From positions 465,015 through 529,014 of the forward strand of contig NZ_JAAKGO010000002.1 in NCBI RefSeq assembly GCF_011043525.1: 64,000 nt of DNA, in the 5' to 3' direction. The number at the start of each line of letters is the position of its first letter. The stretch's first letter is position 1. The notes under the pieces were generated by a model, which did not search any database, was not told the origin of the DNA, and saw only the letters and a program-made list of their open reading frames with translations. Position numbers and translations under genes: made by a program. Origin of the DNA: Sphingobacterium sp. SGG-5. GTDB lineage: Bacteria; Bacteroidota; Bacteroidia; Sphingobacteriales; Sphingobacteriaceae. Positions 25,381-34,072 of this stretch are shown here, one piece after another.

Positions 25381-25835
25381 TGAGGTAATCTATCCTTAAA
25401 ATACCCATATACCCATGTTCCGGCGATAGCACTCAGTAGTGTCACAATAATAACGGTGGCGCCTGTGCCGATCTGTGCAAACAACGGGCCAGGGCAGGCT
25501 CCTGTTAATGCCCAACCAAAGCCGAAGAGCAATCCGCCATAGATCTGTCCTTTATGGAATGTTTTTGGCGAGATGTGGATAGGTTCACCGTGGATTGTTT
25601 TGACGTTAAACTTCTTGATCAGCCATACCGAAACGATACCCACGAGTACTGCACTTCCAATAATTCCGTACATATGGAAAGATTGCAGGCGAAACATTTC
25701 CTGGATACGAAACCAACTGATGACCTCAGACTTGACGAATAAAATACCGAAGAAAACACCAACAAGGAGGTATTTGATATTAGGGTACCACTTGTGTTCA
25801 AATTGGCTCTTGTTAATATGTGTTTGTTGTTCCAT
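25377..25835 (-). CDS. YeeE/YedE-type (DUF6691) membrane protein
   Basis: A 152-residue membrane protein with four hydrophobic helices. YLLVGVFFGILFVKSEVISW and GGLLFGFGWALTGACPGPLF are the half-transporter signature of the YeeE/YedE (thiosulfate/sulfur) family, including the conserved Cys in GACPGP. Last gene of the sulfur operon, 10 bp after its larger partner; the two probably form one transporter (PmpAB-like). Confidence 0.85.
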   Translation of the reverse strand: MEQQTHINKSQFEHKWYPNIKYLLVGVFFGILFVKSEVISWFRIQEMFRLQSFHMYGIIGSAVLVGIVSVWLIKKFNVKTIHGEPIHISPKTFHKGQIYGGLLFGFGWALTGACPGPLFAQIGTGATVIIVTLLSAIAGTWVYGYFKDRLPH

Positions 25836-25845
25836 TGCTCCGGTA

Positions 25846-26409
25846 CTAAAGTGAAAGAATAAGAGGTAAGATCAGGTTGGCCAAGATGAAGCCCCCGATC
25901 ATAAAGCATACCGTTGCGATCAGCGAGGGCCACTGTAAGTTGGAAAGCCCCATAATAGCATGCCCACTCGTACAGCCGCCGGCATAGCGCGTGCCAAATC
26001 CGACGAGAAAGCCACCTACGACCATCAAGAAGAAGCCTTTGAGCGTGAATAGCGATTGCCAGTTGAGGATGTCCTCCGGTACCAGGTTATCGTAATCGAC
26101 AATTCCATATCCGGCCAGTTCTTCGGCTAAGGCTGGGGCCACTTCCACCGGGTTGGGGTCTGTAAACAGCTGTGCCGTTATCAGACCGCCCAGAAAGATG
26201 CCGAATACAAAAAACAGATTCCACGCCTCGTTTTTCCAGTCGTATTTGAAATACGATATATTGGCGGGGATACACGAGGCACAGATATGCCTTAGCGACG
26301 AGCTAATTCCAAAGGTTTTGTTGCCTAATATCAAAAGTGCCGGTACCGTAAGCCCGATTAAAGGGCCGGCGATATACCAAGGCCAGGGCTGTTGCAAAAA
26401 AGTTAACAT
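25846..26409 (-). CDS. YeeE/YedE family sulfur transport protein
   Basis: A 187-residue inner-membrane protein: GFGTRYAGGCTSGHAIMGLS is the hallmark with the conserved Cys of the thiosulfate-transporter family, and several helices surround it. ATG 26409 (MLTFLQQPWPWYI) is chosen; it overlaps the preceding stop by seven bases, whereas the start at 26424 adds five residues. Probably imports thiosulfate or another reduced sulfur compound together with the smaller partner. Confidence 0.88.
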   Translation of the reverse strand: MLTFLQQPWPWYIAGPLIGLTVPALLILGNKTFGISSSLRHICASCIPANISYFKYDWKNEAWNLFFVFGIFLGGLITAQLFTDPNPVEVAPALAEELAGYGIVDYDNLVPEDILNWQSLFTLKGFFLMVVGGFLVGFGTRYAGGCTSGHAIMGLSNLQWPSLIATVCFMIGGFILANLILPLILSL

Positions 26410-27782
26410 AACTGGGCCCTCCATTTCCGCATACCCCCGGCATAGTTTTTTACCTTATCAAAACCATGCTTTCGCAAAATAGAATACGCAATAGTCGAAC
26501 GGTCTCCGGACTGACAATGGATGATGACCAATTTATCTTTGCTGATTTTGTCCAGATTGTCTTGTAATGTTCCCACAAAAACATGATCTGCTCCTTCAAT
26601 ATGACCGGCTTTATATTCATTCTCGCTACGAACATCCACAATCTGTACTGCTTCATCACCGATATACGTTTTGAACTCCTCGATGCCGATCACATCAGCA
26701 ATGTGCAAGTCTATCCCCAGATCGTCGACTTCAGTAATATATCCATAGTTATTGTCCATGCCAATGCGCATCAGTTTTCGTGTGAGATCTTCCATGCGGT
26801 CCTCATCCGCAATAAGGACAAACTGCTCTTCATAGTTGAGCAACCAGCCCATCCAGGTAGAAAAGGAATTGTTGCCCTGTATATTCAAGCCCTCCGGAAT
26901 AAAGCCTTTCGCAAAAGCAGTCTTGTCCCGTGTGTCGATGACAGTCAAACCATCGTTGTAAGCCTTCCTAAATTCCATGTTGCTTAATTTCGGGGGTTTG
27001 GGTACTTCGATCAGCAACGGGCGATGCACCTTGTTCAGGTGCTTCATCGTTGCGAAGTATTGTGGCGCTTCGGGTTGTCCTTCCAGCAGTTCATTCACGA
27101 AACCGTCGGCATTGTCTTTAAATTTAAACGCCCAGTTGCGGATTTTTTCATAACCGACGGTCGAACTCGGTACAGCGCCGAGAGACTTACCACAAGCCGA
27201 TCCTGCACCATGTCCTGGCCATACCTGAATATATTCTGGAAGCTCTGCAAAACGTTGGATGGATTCGTAAAGCTGGCGCGCACCGGCCTCCTGCGTGCCA
27301 ACGAAACCGGCAGCTTTTTCGAGCAGGTCGGGCCGCCCGACATCGCCCACAAATACAAAATCGCCCGTAAAGATCATGACGGGCTTGTCTGTCGCCGGAA
27401 GATCCGTCAATAGAAAACTGATACTCTCGGGTGTGTGCCCCGGTGTGTGCAGCACTTCCAGTATCAAGTTGCCTACAGGAATGGTATCGCCATGCTTCAA
27501 CTCCTGATGTGGGAACTCATATTGCCAGTCCGACCCACCTTCGTCCGATAGGTAAAGCGTGGCGCCCGTAGCGGCAGCCAATTCGCGTGAGCCACATAGG
27601 AAATCCGCATGGATATGCGTTTCTGCTACGTGTGTAATGCTTAACTTATTTGCTTTCGCAATGTTCAGGTATACGTCGATATCCCGTTGAGGGTCGATGA
27701 CGATGGCTTTACCCTGGGCCTGACAACCAATTACATAACTTGCCTGCGCAAGACTTTTATCGTAAACATGCTGAAAAAACAT
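26403..27782 (-). CDS. MBL-fold/rhodanese fusion, persulfide dioxygenase-like
   Basis: A 459-residue cytosolic fusion. Residues 1-250 form a metallo-beta-lactamase domain (THIHADFLCGSREL, LHTPGHTPESIS, GDVGRPDL, VWPGHGAGSACGKS) of the ETHE1/CstB class. Then come two rhodanese domains: the first (VIDTRDKTAFAKGFIPE) lacks the catalytic Cys, the second has the active loop CQSGDRS. Persulfide dioxygenases oxidise glutathione- or bacillithiol-bound persulfide to sulfite. It overlaps the YeeE gene, so sulfur import and oxidation are coupled. Confidence 0.92.
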   Translation of the reverse strand: MFFQHVYDKSLAQASYVIGCQAQGKAIVIDPQRDIDVYLNIAKANKLSITHVAETHIHADFLCGSRELAAATGATLYLSDEGGSDWQYEFPHQELKHGDTIPVGNLILEVLHTPGHTPESISFLLTDLPATDKPVMIFTGDFVFVGDVGRPDLLEKAAGFVGTQEAGARQLYESIQRFAELPEYIQVWPGHGAGSACGKSLGAVPSSTVGYEKIRNWAFKFKDNADGFVNELLEGQPEAPQYFATMKHLNKVHRPLLIEVPKPPKLSNMEFRKAYNDGLTVIDTRDKTAFAKGFIPEGLNIQGNNSFSTWMGWLLNYEEQFVLIADEDRMEDLTRKLMRIGMDNNYGYITEVDDLGIDLHIADVIGIEEFKTYIGDEAVQIVDVRSENEYKAGHIEGADHVFVGTLQDNLDKISKDKLVIIHCQSGDRSTIAYSILRKHGFDKVKNYAGGMRKWRAQLC

Positions 27783-27863
27783 AGTATAAAGTTCGGATTT
27801 TATTTTCGCTTATTCCCCAACTTTCGTTACAGCAATGTCAAAAGTCCGGTAGATATCAGCAAT

Positions 27864-28445
27864 TTAAGCCGTATTCTGGCGTCGCGACAGCAATCTTTTT
27901 GCGGAATCAGAAGCTACGATCAACCCTCCTGCCATCATGATGACATCTTTCAAGACCAGCCGCCCTGCTCCCGATAGATACGGAAAGCCATAACGGGGTG
28001 TTGGGAAATCTCCACCTAAATCGGGCACATACACTTCGGGTGTAGTAATTAGAAAAGATAAGGTTACAATGGACATGATAACTGTTAACAGACCACCGAT
28101 TAACCCGAGCCTCGGCGACCAAATGCCCAATAAGGTGAATATGCCAATACCAACGATCACCGCACCTAAGCCATATGAAAACAGATATGTTCTATTTTCT
28201 TTATGCCAACGGATATTTTTTTCCACTGTAGCGCCTTCCGGATTTTTATACTGCTTATATTCCGGGGCATCTTTCGCATAAAAGAAACTCATGAACGGGC
28301 TATTCGCCACAAAAGGAACAATTCCGTCTGCTTCATATTGAAAAGCTTTTAGACCGCCTATCCATGCCATGACAATGAAAATGGCGATTTTCAAAAATTG
28401 AATAAACTTATCCTGCAGAGAGGCAAAAAAATGTAAAAATTGCAT
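27864..28445 (-). CDS. DUF417 (YkgB/RclC-like) membrane protein
   Basis: A 193-residue membrane protein from ATG 28445. IFIVMAWIGGLKAFQYEADG, PFVANSPFMSFFY and the helices near residues 95-135 match the DUF417/RclC family. RclC takes part in the reactive-chlorine response of E. coli; in this context, a redox or sulfur stress role is plausible but inferred. It is the first gene before the MBL-rhodanese gene (81-bp gap) and has a good promoter upstream. Confidence 0.8.
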   Translation of the reverse strand: MQFLHFFASLQDKFIQFLKIAIFIVMAWIGGLKAFQYEADGIVPFVANSPFMSFFYAKDAPEYKQYKNPEGATVEKNIRWHKENRTYLFSYGLGAVIVGIGIFTLLGIWSPRLGLIGGLLTVIMSIVTLSFLITTPEVYVPDLGGDFPTPRYGFPYLSGAGRLVLKDVIMMAGGLIVASDSAKRLLSRRQNTA

Positions 28446-28466
28446 ATGACCTGTTTTTAATACAAA

Positions 28467-28498
28467 CAAAGTTACAGAAATGCGACCCGCTGCTCAAC
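28467..28498 (-). promoter_or_regulatory. Promoter of the DUF417/sulfur unit
   Basis: On the minus strand: TTG at 28497-28495, 20 bp, then TAACTTTG at 28474-28467, both matching the Bacteroidota primary-sigma pattern. The predicted leader to ATG 28445 is about 15 nt. Confidence 0.65.
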
Positions 28499-28555
28499 GG
28501 TTTGAACACCAAGGCCCATAATTACGAAGGTACTTTATTTTGATGAAATAAGACC

Positions 28556-28594
28556 ATCTAAAAAGCCGGACATCCCCCGACTTTTTTAGATAGT
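28556..28594. terminator. Terminator of the flavin oxidoreductase gene
   Basis: ATCTAAAAAG pairs with CTTTTTTAGAT (one bulged T), extended by CGG/CCG pairing. It directly follows the leftward LLM gene and has T runs on both strands. Confidence 0.7.
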
Positions 28595-28604
28595 CTCATC
28601 TACG

Positions 28605-29639
28605 CTATCGAGTTGCTTCCCGCACTTTCGGTGCGATCTGTGTGCCGTAAATTTCGATCGCTTTCATCATGTCCTTATGATCCGGGCTTCCGACATCCAT
28701 GTGGGCGGAGAACCGTGTCAACTCAAAGGTTTCCTTAACAGCCAGAATTTTATCGACAGCCTCATTGGAGTCACCGATAACGAGGTGTCCGTGAGGTGAT
28801 CGTCCAAAGTCATACTGTGATCTTTGGTAAGGAGGCCAGCCCCTGGAAGCACCGATGCGGTTCATCTGTGCCGCATATATCGGATAATATTGATCCGCTA
28901 CTTCTTTCCCGTTCGCACCGAAAAACGCATGCATATGTACACCGACCTGAAACTTGCTTTTATCGTGTCCATTGTCGGTATAAGCTTGCTCATACATTTC
29001 GAAGAGTGGCTTAAACTGCTCCCAGGCCCCACCGATAATGGCAAACATTACCGGAAGACCAAGTTTGCCCGCACGGATAACAGATGATGTAGTCCCTCCT
29101 ACGGCGATCCATATCGGCAGGTTATTATCTACCGCACGCGGTAAAACTTGCTGATTCACTAAGGACTTGCGGAATCTACCGGTCCAGTTGATGACTTCAT
29201 GTTTATTTATTTTTAACAAAAGATCAAGCTTTTCTTCGAAAAGGTCGCTATAATCCTTTAAATCATACCCAAAAAGAGGAAAGGATTCGATAAAAGATCC
29301 TCGCCCGGCCATCAGTTCGGCACGACCCCCCGAAATAAGATCTACCGTTGCAAAATCTTGGTAGAGTTTGACAGGATCGGTCGAGCTTAATACAGACACC
29401 GCCGATCCCAGCTTGATGCGTTTGGTAACCGTAGCCGCGGCGGCCAATATAATCTCAGGGGAAGCCACTGCATAATCTGGCCTGTGGTGTTCGCCCATGC
29501 CAAAGAAATCAAGACCGACTTCATCCATTAATTTTATCTCTTCAATGATCTCCTGAAGACGTTGTTGTGTAGGTTGAATCTTTCCTGTAGCGGGATCTAT
29601 CTGCAGGTCCCCAAACATGCCTATTCCTAATTCTAACAT
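28605..29639 (-). CDS. LLM-class flavin-dependent oxidoreductase
   Basis: A 344-residue luciferase-like monooxygenase: LGIGMFGDLQ at the start, FFGMGEHHRPDYAVASPEI, LGSAVSVLSSTDP, GGRAELMAGRGS and PIWIAVGGT are the family signatures of the bacterial group 1 enzymes. ATG 29639 is used, because the upstream in-frame start is a TTG. FMN-dependent oxidation of an unknown substrate. A near-consensus -7 box (TTACTTTG) lies six bases before the ATG. Confidence 0.92.
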   Translation of the reverse strand: MLELGIGMFGDLQIDPATGKIQPTQQRLQEIIEEIKLMDEVGLDFFGMGEHHRPDYAVASPEIILAAAATVTKRIKLGSAVSVLSSTDPVKLYQDFATVDLISGGRAELMAGRGSFIESFPLFGYDLKDYSDLFEEKLDLLLKINKHEVINWTGRFRKSLVNQQVLPRAVDNNLPIWIAVGGTTSSVIRAGKLGLPVMFAIIGGAWEQFKPLFEMYEQAYTDNGHDKSKFQVGVHMHAFFGANGKEVADQYYPIYAAQMNRIGASRGWPPYQRSQYDFGRSPHGHLVIGDSNEAVDKILAVKETFELTRFSAHMDVGSPDHKDMMKAIEIYGTQIAPKVREATR

Positions 29640-29737
29640 AGCTTTCAAAGTAAAAGTAAAAAACCAATTTTCTTTACCTATTACAAAGATAACGCCAGCC
29701 GCCCGGCCATTTCTTAAGGTAGGTTAAGAAAAACGAA

Positions 29738-30319
29738 CTATCCGTGTATATACTCTTTCTTGCCGTAGGATTGGATAAGCTCTCCCTCGAATTCCAGCCA
29801 CTCCTTCCATCGTTTGTCTACATCGACGTCTTTTGTGTATTTGCGTGCAAAATTCAGGAAAGTTGTATAGTGATTGGCCTCCGAGACCATTAGATCGTGG
29901 TAAAACTTGGCCAGATCCTCATCTTTGATGTTGGTAGAGAGCACACGGAAGCGTTCACAGCTTCGCGCTTCGATCATGGCAGCAAACAGCAGGCGGTCGA
30001 TAAATGCCTGGTTGCGCGAACCGTCTTTTTTAGCGAATTTCATCAACTGCCCGACATAGTCGTCTTTCCGTTCGCGCCCTAAGGTGTAGCCCCGCTCTTT
30101 GATGATAGCAATGACCATCTTAAAATGTTCCATTTCTTCAATCGCGATAGCCGTTAATTCATGTACCAAATCCTCCAGTTCCGGATTTTGTGTAATCAGG
30201 GTGATCGCATTGGAGGCCGCTTTCTGCTCACACCAAGCGTGATCGGTTAAAATTTCATCCAAATTCGACTCGGCGATATTCGCCCAACGTGGATCTGTCA
30301 ATAGTTTTAATCCCAGCAT
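29738..30319 (-). CDS. miaE: tRNA-(ms2io6A)-hydroxylase
   Basis: A 193-residue di-iron ferritin-like hydroxylase. The iron ligands can be traced: EEMEHFKM (about residues 61-68), EARSCERFRVLS and EANHYTTFLNFARKY. MLGLKLLTDPRW is the usual N-terminus. It hydroxylates the isopentenyl group of ms2i6A37 in tRNA. This fits with miaA in the window at 47,399, though the two genes are far apart. Confidence 0.93.
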   Translation of the reverse strand: MLGLKLLTDPRWANIAESNLDEILTDHAWCEQKAASNAITLITQNPELEDLVHELTAIAIEEMEHFKMVIAIIKERGYTLGRERKDDYVGQLMKFAKKDGSRNQAFIDRLLFAAMIEARSCERFRVLSTNIKDEDLAKFYHDLMVSEANHYTTFLNFARKYTKDVDVDKRWKEWLEFEGELIQSYGKKEYIHG

Positions 30320-30361
30320 AACGTATAGAAGTAAAATGTCCTTAAAGGTACAAAATTTATG

Positions 30362-30369
30362 TACCTTCG
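30362..30369 (+). promoter_or_regulatory. -7 box 5 nt before the glycosyltransferase ATG
   Basis: TACCTTCG, seven of eight matches to TAnnTTTG, ends five bases before ATG 30375. It implies a leaderless or nearly leaderless mRNA. Confidence 0.4.
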
Positions 30370-30374
30370 GCTAT

Positions 30375-31601
30375 ATGAAGAAGGCATTGTTCATCGGTTT
30401 GGTATGGCCGGAGCCACAGTCGTCGGCAGCGGGCTGGCGTATGTTGCAACTGATCGAATTATTTCAGCGCCAATATGACGTTCATTTTGCTTCTGCCGCA
30501 GCTAAGTCGGATTTCTCTCATGATCTCCAGACTATGGGTGTAACGGAACATACGATTTTGCTGAATGATTCGTCTTTTGATGATTTTGTGCAAGAGCTTC
30601 AGCCCGATATAGTTGTATTCGACCGGTTTATGATCGAAGAGCAGTATGGCTGGCGCGTAGCGAAGTGCTGCCCCAACGCCATCCGTGTGCTGGACACCGA
30701 AGATTTACATTTTTTACGCCTAGCGAGACAGGAAGCTTTCCGAAAAAACCAACCGCTGGATTTATACCATGACACTACATTTCGGGAGATTGCGGCGATA
30801 TATCGGTCCGATCTAGCCTTAATCATTTCGGAAAAGGAAATGGAAATATTGACGGAGACTTTTCATGTTCCATCTGATCTTTTGTATTTTCTACCCTTTA
30901 TAGAAAAAGCGATAACGGACGACCATATACAGCAATTGCCGACCTATGAGCAGCGAAAGGATTTTGTCTTTATCGGCAATTTTCTCCATGAACCGAATTG
31001 GCGGACAGTCGAAGCGTTGAAAAGGACGATATGGCCCGCATTGCGCCGGGAATTACCCAATGCAGCATTGCATATCTATGGCTCCTATGCTTCCGAAAAA
31101 GTCAATCAGCTTCATGCACCGCAGGATCGTTTTTTGATACAAGGGCGGGCAGGCCATGCCCGGAAGACTTTAGAACAATATCGTGTCCTTTTAGCGCCTA
31201 TTCCCGTGGGCGCAGGAATAAAAGGCAAATTTGTGGACGCCATGTACAGTGGAACGCCTTCCGTTTCTTCCTCTGTTGGTGCAGAAGGAATGATCAAAGA
31301 AGGCTTGTGGAATGGATATGTAGTGGATCAGGGAGAGGAATTTGTGAAGCAGGCAAAGATCTTATATACCGATCGTACGATCTGGGAGGACGCACAGCAG
31401 CGTGGCGTTAAACTCTTTAATACGAGCTTTGCACAGTCTTTGTACGCTGATCGTCTTTTACAGTGTTGTGATGACCTACAAAAAGAACTCCCAGCCCATC
31501 GGGTGGCCAATTTTATCGGGCAGATGTTGCGACATCATACCGTACAATCTACACGCTACATGTCGCTCTGGATAGCAGAAAAAAACAAGAGAGCGCACTG
31601 A
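30375..31601 (+). CDS. Glycosyltransferase family 4-like protein
   Basis: A 408-residue GT-B enzyme from ATG 30375 (MKKALFIGLVWPEPQSSAAG); an in-frame ATG at 30336 lies upstream of the promoter box. The C-terminal half shows the donor-binding features of GT4: FIGNFLHEPNWRTVEALKR, ALHIYGSYASEKV, LAPIPVGAGIKGKFVDAMYS, then TPSVSSSVGAEGM. Acceptor unknown. Monocistronic and divergent from miaE; its stop overlaps a hairpin at 31,588. Confidence 0.9.
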   Translation: MKKALFIGLVWPEPQSSAAGWRMLQLIELFQRQYDVHFASAAAKSDFSHDLQTMGVTEHTILLNDSSFDDFVQELQPDIVVFDRFMIEEQYGWRVAKCCPNAIRVLDTEDLHFLRLARQEAFRKNQPLDLYHDTTFREIAAIYRSDLALIISEKEMEILTETFHVPSDLLYFLPFIEKAITDDHIQQLPTYEQRKDFVFIGNFLHEPNWRTVEALKRTIWPALRRELPNAALHIYGSYASEKVNQLHAPQDRFLIQGRAGHARKTLEQYRVLLAPIPVGAGIKGKFVDAMYSGTPSVSSSVGAEGMIKEGLWNGYVVDQGEEFVKQAKILYTDRTIWEDAQQRGVKLFNTSFAQSLYADRLLQCCDDLQKELPAHRVANFIGQMLRHHTVQSTRYMSLWIAEKNKRAH

Positions 31602-31617
31602 ATATAGCACGCTCTCT
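31588..31617 (-). terminator. Terminator for the leftward lipoprotein gene
   Basis: Stem AGAGAGCG with CGCTCTCT around a 14-base loop, followed on the minus strand by TTG and a T run. The left arm overlaps the end of the glycosyltransferase ORF. Confidence 0.75.
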
Positions 31618-31637
31618 ACCCTTTAAAACTAAAACCT

Positions 31638-32060
31638 TTACCGCTTTCTTTTGAATACAATCTCCGTGCGCACGGGCCCCGTATGGTTAACTAAGGTCAA
31701 TGTCGTGATAGATTGTACAATGTTTTCCTGAATAGCGTAAGTCATACCATCAAACTTCATTTCTTTTGCCGTTGGCATCTCATAATTATAAGTACGCACA
31801 TCGTTTCCTTCTCTTTTGACGTAAGCCTTACCGTCTTTGTTGAAGTTTATCGTTTCATCTTCGTCAAGAAGTTCTTCCGTGACATTAAGCAATTCATCTT
31901 CGTTCCCTGAGATAGTCTTGGTGGCTTTTTCCCAATGTCCCGATACAATAATATTTAATGCCGCGTCTCTTCCGATATTGTCTACCGTTTCCTTGCTACA
32001 AGAAAATAGCGTGATAACTAATACTGCTAAGGTAGATAAAAGTGTAATTTTCGTTTTCAT
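31638..32060 (-). CDS. Lipoprotein of unknown function (140 aa)
   Basis: A 140-residue lipoprotein: MKTKITLLSTLAVLVITLFS with lipid-anchored Cys 21, then a beta-rich domain (TINFNKDGKAYVKREGND, MKFDGMTYAIQEN, TLTLVNHTGPVRTEIVFKRK) resembling small lipocalin-like Bacteroidota lipoproteins. Family not certain. Monocistronic, ending in the terminator just downstream. Confidence 0.75.
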   Translation of the reverse strand: MKTKITLLSTLAVLVITLFSCSKETVDNIGRDAALNIIVSGHWEKATKTISGNEDELLNVTEELLDEDETINFNKDGKAYVKREGNDVRTYNYEMPTAKEMKFDGMTYAIQENIVQSITTLTLVNHTGPVRTEIVFKRKR

Positions 32061-32206
32061 AGCTAATCCTTTTTATGTAGTAAGGCCAACTTTTGTACCA
32101 AAGTGCAGGTAAATGAAAATTTTAACACTTCTTTACCATTCAATCGAAGTAGAATAAATGCGTATATTTATCCCATATATTTATCCAAAACAACTAAACA
32201 TATTAC

Positions 32207-33259
32207 ATGAAAACAATTAAGGGACCAGCTATTTTTTTGGCGCAGTTCATTGCAAATGAAGAGCCGTATAATTCGATGGAAAATATTGCAAAATGGGCAA
32301 AATCATTAGGTTTTCACGGCGTACAGATCCCGACGGGAGACCCTGCCTATTTTGATCTTCAAAAAGCTGCGGAGAGTAAAACGTATGCCGACGAATATAA
32401 AGGGAAATTGCTCGATTTAGGTATAGAGATTACGGAATTATCTACCCACCTGCAAGGACAGCTTGTTGCGGTACATCCGGCATACGATAAGTTATTTGAT
32501 GCTTTTGCACCGGAACAATATCGTAATAATCCGAAAGCACGTACGGAATGGGCGGTACAACAACTTAAATATGCGGCCAAGGCTTCGCAAAACTTAGGTC
32601 TGAAAGCTCATGCGACTTTCAGCGGATCCCTGTTGTGGCAGTACTTTCACCCTTGGCCACAGCGCCCCGATGGGTTGGTGGATGAGGCTTTTACGGAACT
32701 GGCCAACCGTTGGAAACCAATATTAGACACCTTTGATGAATGTGGTGTGGATGTTTGTTATGAAATACACCCGGGGGAAGACCTATTTGACGGTATCACG
32801 TACGAAATGTTCTTGGAGAAAGTGAATAACCATCCGAGAGCTTGCCTGTTGTATGATCCTTCTCATTTTGTCTTGCAGCAGTTGGATTATATCCAGTATA
32901 TTGATTTTTACCATGAGCGCATCCGGGCGTTCCATGTGAAGGATGCGGAATTTAACCCGAGTGGGCGGCAAGGTACATTCGGGGGATATCAGAGCTGGCT
33001 GAACCGTGCAGGTCGCTACCGTTCCCCCGGTGATGGACAGGTAGATTTTAAAACGATATTCAGCAAACTGACACAATATGGGTATGACGGCTGGGCCGTT
33101 ATGGAATGGGAATGTTGTATTAAGAACCAGGTCGATGGAGCAACGGAAGGGGCGAAATTTATTCAGGATCACATCATCCGTGTCACCGATAAAGCTTTTG
33201 ACGATTTTGCGTCGACGGGTGCGGATGCTGCATTCAACAGGGAGATCCTTGGTTTGTAG
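32207..33259 (+). CDS. Sugar phosphate isomerase/epimerase (AP endonuclease 2 fold)
   Basis: A 350-residue TIM-barrel protein of the xylose-isomerase-like/IolE group: MENIAKWAKSLGFHGVQIPT, LGIEITELSTHLQGQL, VCYEIHPGEDLFDGITYEMF, CLLYDPSHFVLQ, AFHVKDAEFNP and GYDGWAVMEWECC carry the usual Glu, Asp and His metal ligands. Substrate unknown; relatives often work with Gfo/Idh/MocA dehydrogenases, one of which is at 46,230. Followed by a large inverted repeat. Confidence 0.92.
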   Translation: MKTIKGPAIFLAQFIANEEPYNSMENIAKWAKSLGFHGVQIPTGDPAYFDLQKAAESKTYADEYKGKLLDLGIEITELSTHLQGQLVAVHPAYDKLFDAFAPEQYRNNPKARTEWAVQQLKYAAKASQNLGLKAHATFSGSLLWQYFHPWPQRPDGLVDEAFTELANRWKPILDTFDECGVDVCYEIHPGEDLFDGITYEMFLEKVNNHPRACLLYDPSHFVLQQLDYIQYIDFYHERIRAFHVKDAEFNPSGRQGTFGGYQSWLNRAGRYRSPGDGQVDFKTIFSKLTQYGYDGWAVMEWECCIKNQVDGATEGAKFIQDHIIRVTDKAFDDFASTGADAAFNREILGL

Positions 33260-33289
33260 AATAGCACAAAGTTTATTACTTTGCGCAAC

Positions 33290-33359
33290 GGGTGTCTAAA
33301 AAGTAAGCCATGCCGTCATAATGACGCGTTTTTGGGCTTGCAGACCTTTTTAGACACCC
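33290..33359. repeat. 70-nt inverted repeat with perfect 14-bp ends
   Basis: GGGTGTCTAAAAAG (33290-33303) is the perfect reverse complement of 33346-33359. Inside are GTCATAATGAC and AAGCC/GGGCTT pairings, so a branched fold is possible. It may serve as a terminator for the preceding gene, but size and inner stems resemble a small non-autonomous palindromic element. Confidence 0.7.
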
Positions 33360-33444
33360 CATGAATTAACTTAAGGAACGATAATGCTTAAAGTTTAGTT
33401 CATATGAATATTGTATAATTGTCGCACGTAAAGTGTACATATCT

Positions 33445-34014
33445 ATGCAAATGCTAACTGAAACCGAGTTCGACGCCTTTAAGAAGGACGACCAGAAAGC
33501 TTTTAAGAAGGTTTTTGATTCCTGTCATTCGGCCCTTATCCGCTATGTCGAGAGTTTGACAAAAATAAGTGAAGATGCGGAAGAGATCGTTCAGGAAGGC
33601 TTTGTGCTGTTGTACACCAATAAGCATAAGCTTGAACATGCAGCAGATATTTATCCGTATCTGTTTACGATCGTTAAGCGCCTGACTATTTCGTACTTCC
33701 GACGTAAGGTTACTTCCTCCAAATATCTCGAGGAATTAAAAGGCCATTGGTCCGAACAGGTGGACACGACCTCGTCCCAGGTAACCGAGCGCGAGATACG
33801 AGAAGCCTTACAAAATAGTATTGATGAACTTCCTCTGCGCCAAAAGCAGGTTTATACCATGAACAAGCTGGAAGATAAGAGCTATCAGGAAATAGCAGAT
33901 GACCTTGGCTTGTCCCGTAGTACGGTAAAAAACCAGATTATCGCCGCCACAAAGATCATTCGATTAAAACTTTCTAAATACCACCTTTTCATTTTTTTCT
34001 GTTTTTTTCACTAG
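33445..34014 (+). CDS. ECF-type RNA polymerase sigma factor
   Basis: A 189-residue ECF sigma factor from ATG 33445. Region 2 (ALIRYVESLTKISEDAEEIV, YPYLFTIVKRLTISYFRRK) and region 4 (IDELPLRQKQVYTMNKLEDK, then SYQEIADDLGLSRSTVKNQI) are complete. It belongs to the FecI-like group that pairs with FecR; the fecR gene follows 58 bp later. Predicted to activate the SusC/SusD operon when substrate is bound. Confidence 0.95.
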   Translation: MQMLTETEFDAFKKDDQKAFKKVFDSCHSALIRYVESLTKISEDAEEIVQEGFVLLYTNKHKLEHAADIYPYLFTIVKRLTISYFRRKVTSSKYLEELKGHWSEQVDTTSSQVTEREIREALQNSIDELPLRQKQVYTMNKLEDKSYQEIADDLGLSRSTVKNQIIAATKIIRLKLSKYHLFIFFCFFH

Positions 34015-34072
34015 GCGACTAGACCTGCCGCTTTAGCTCTGCGTTTATAGGGGTATAACAGCAATTATAAAC

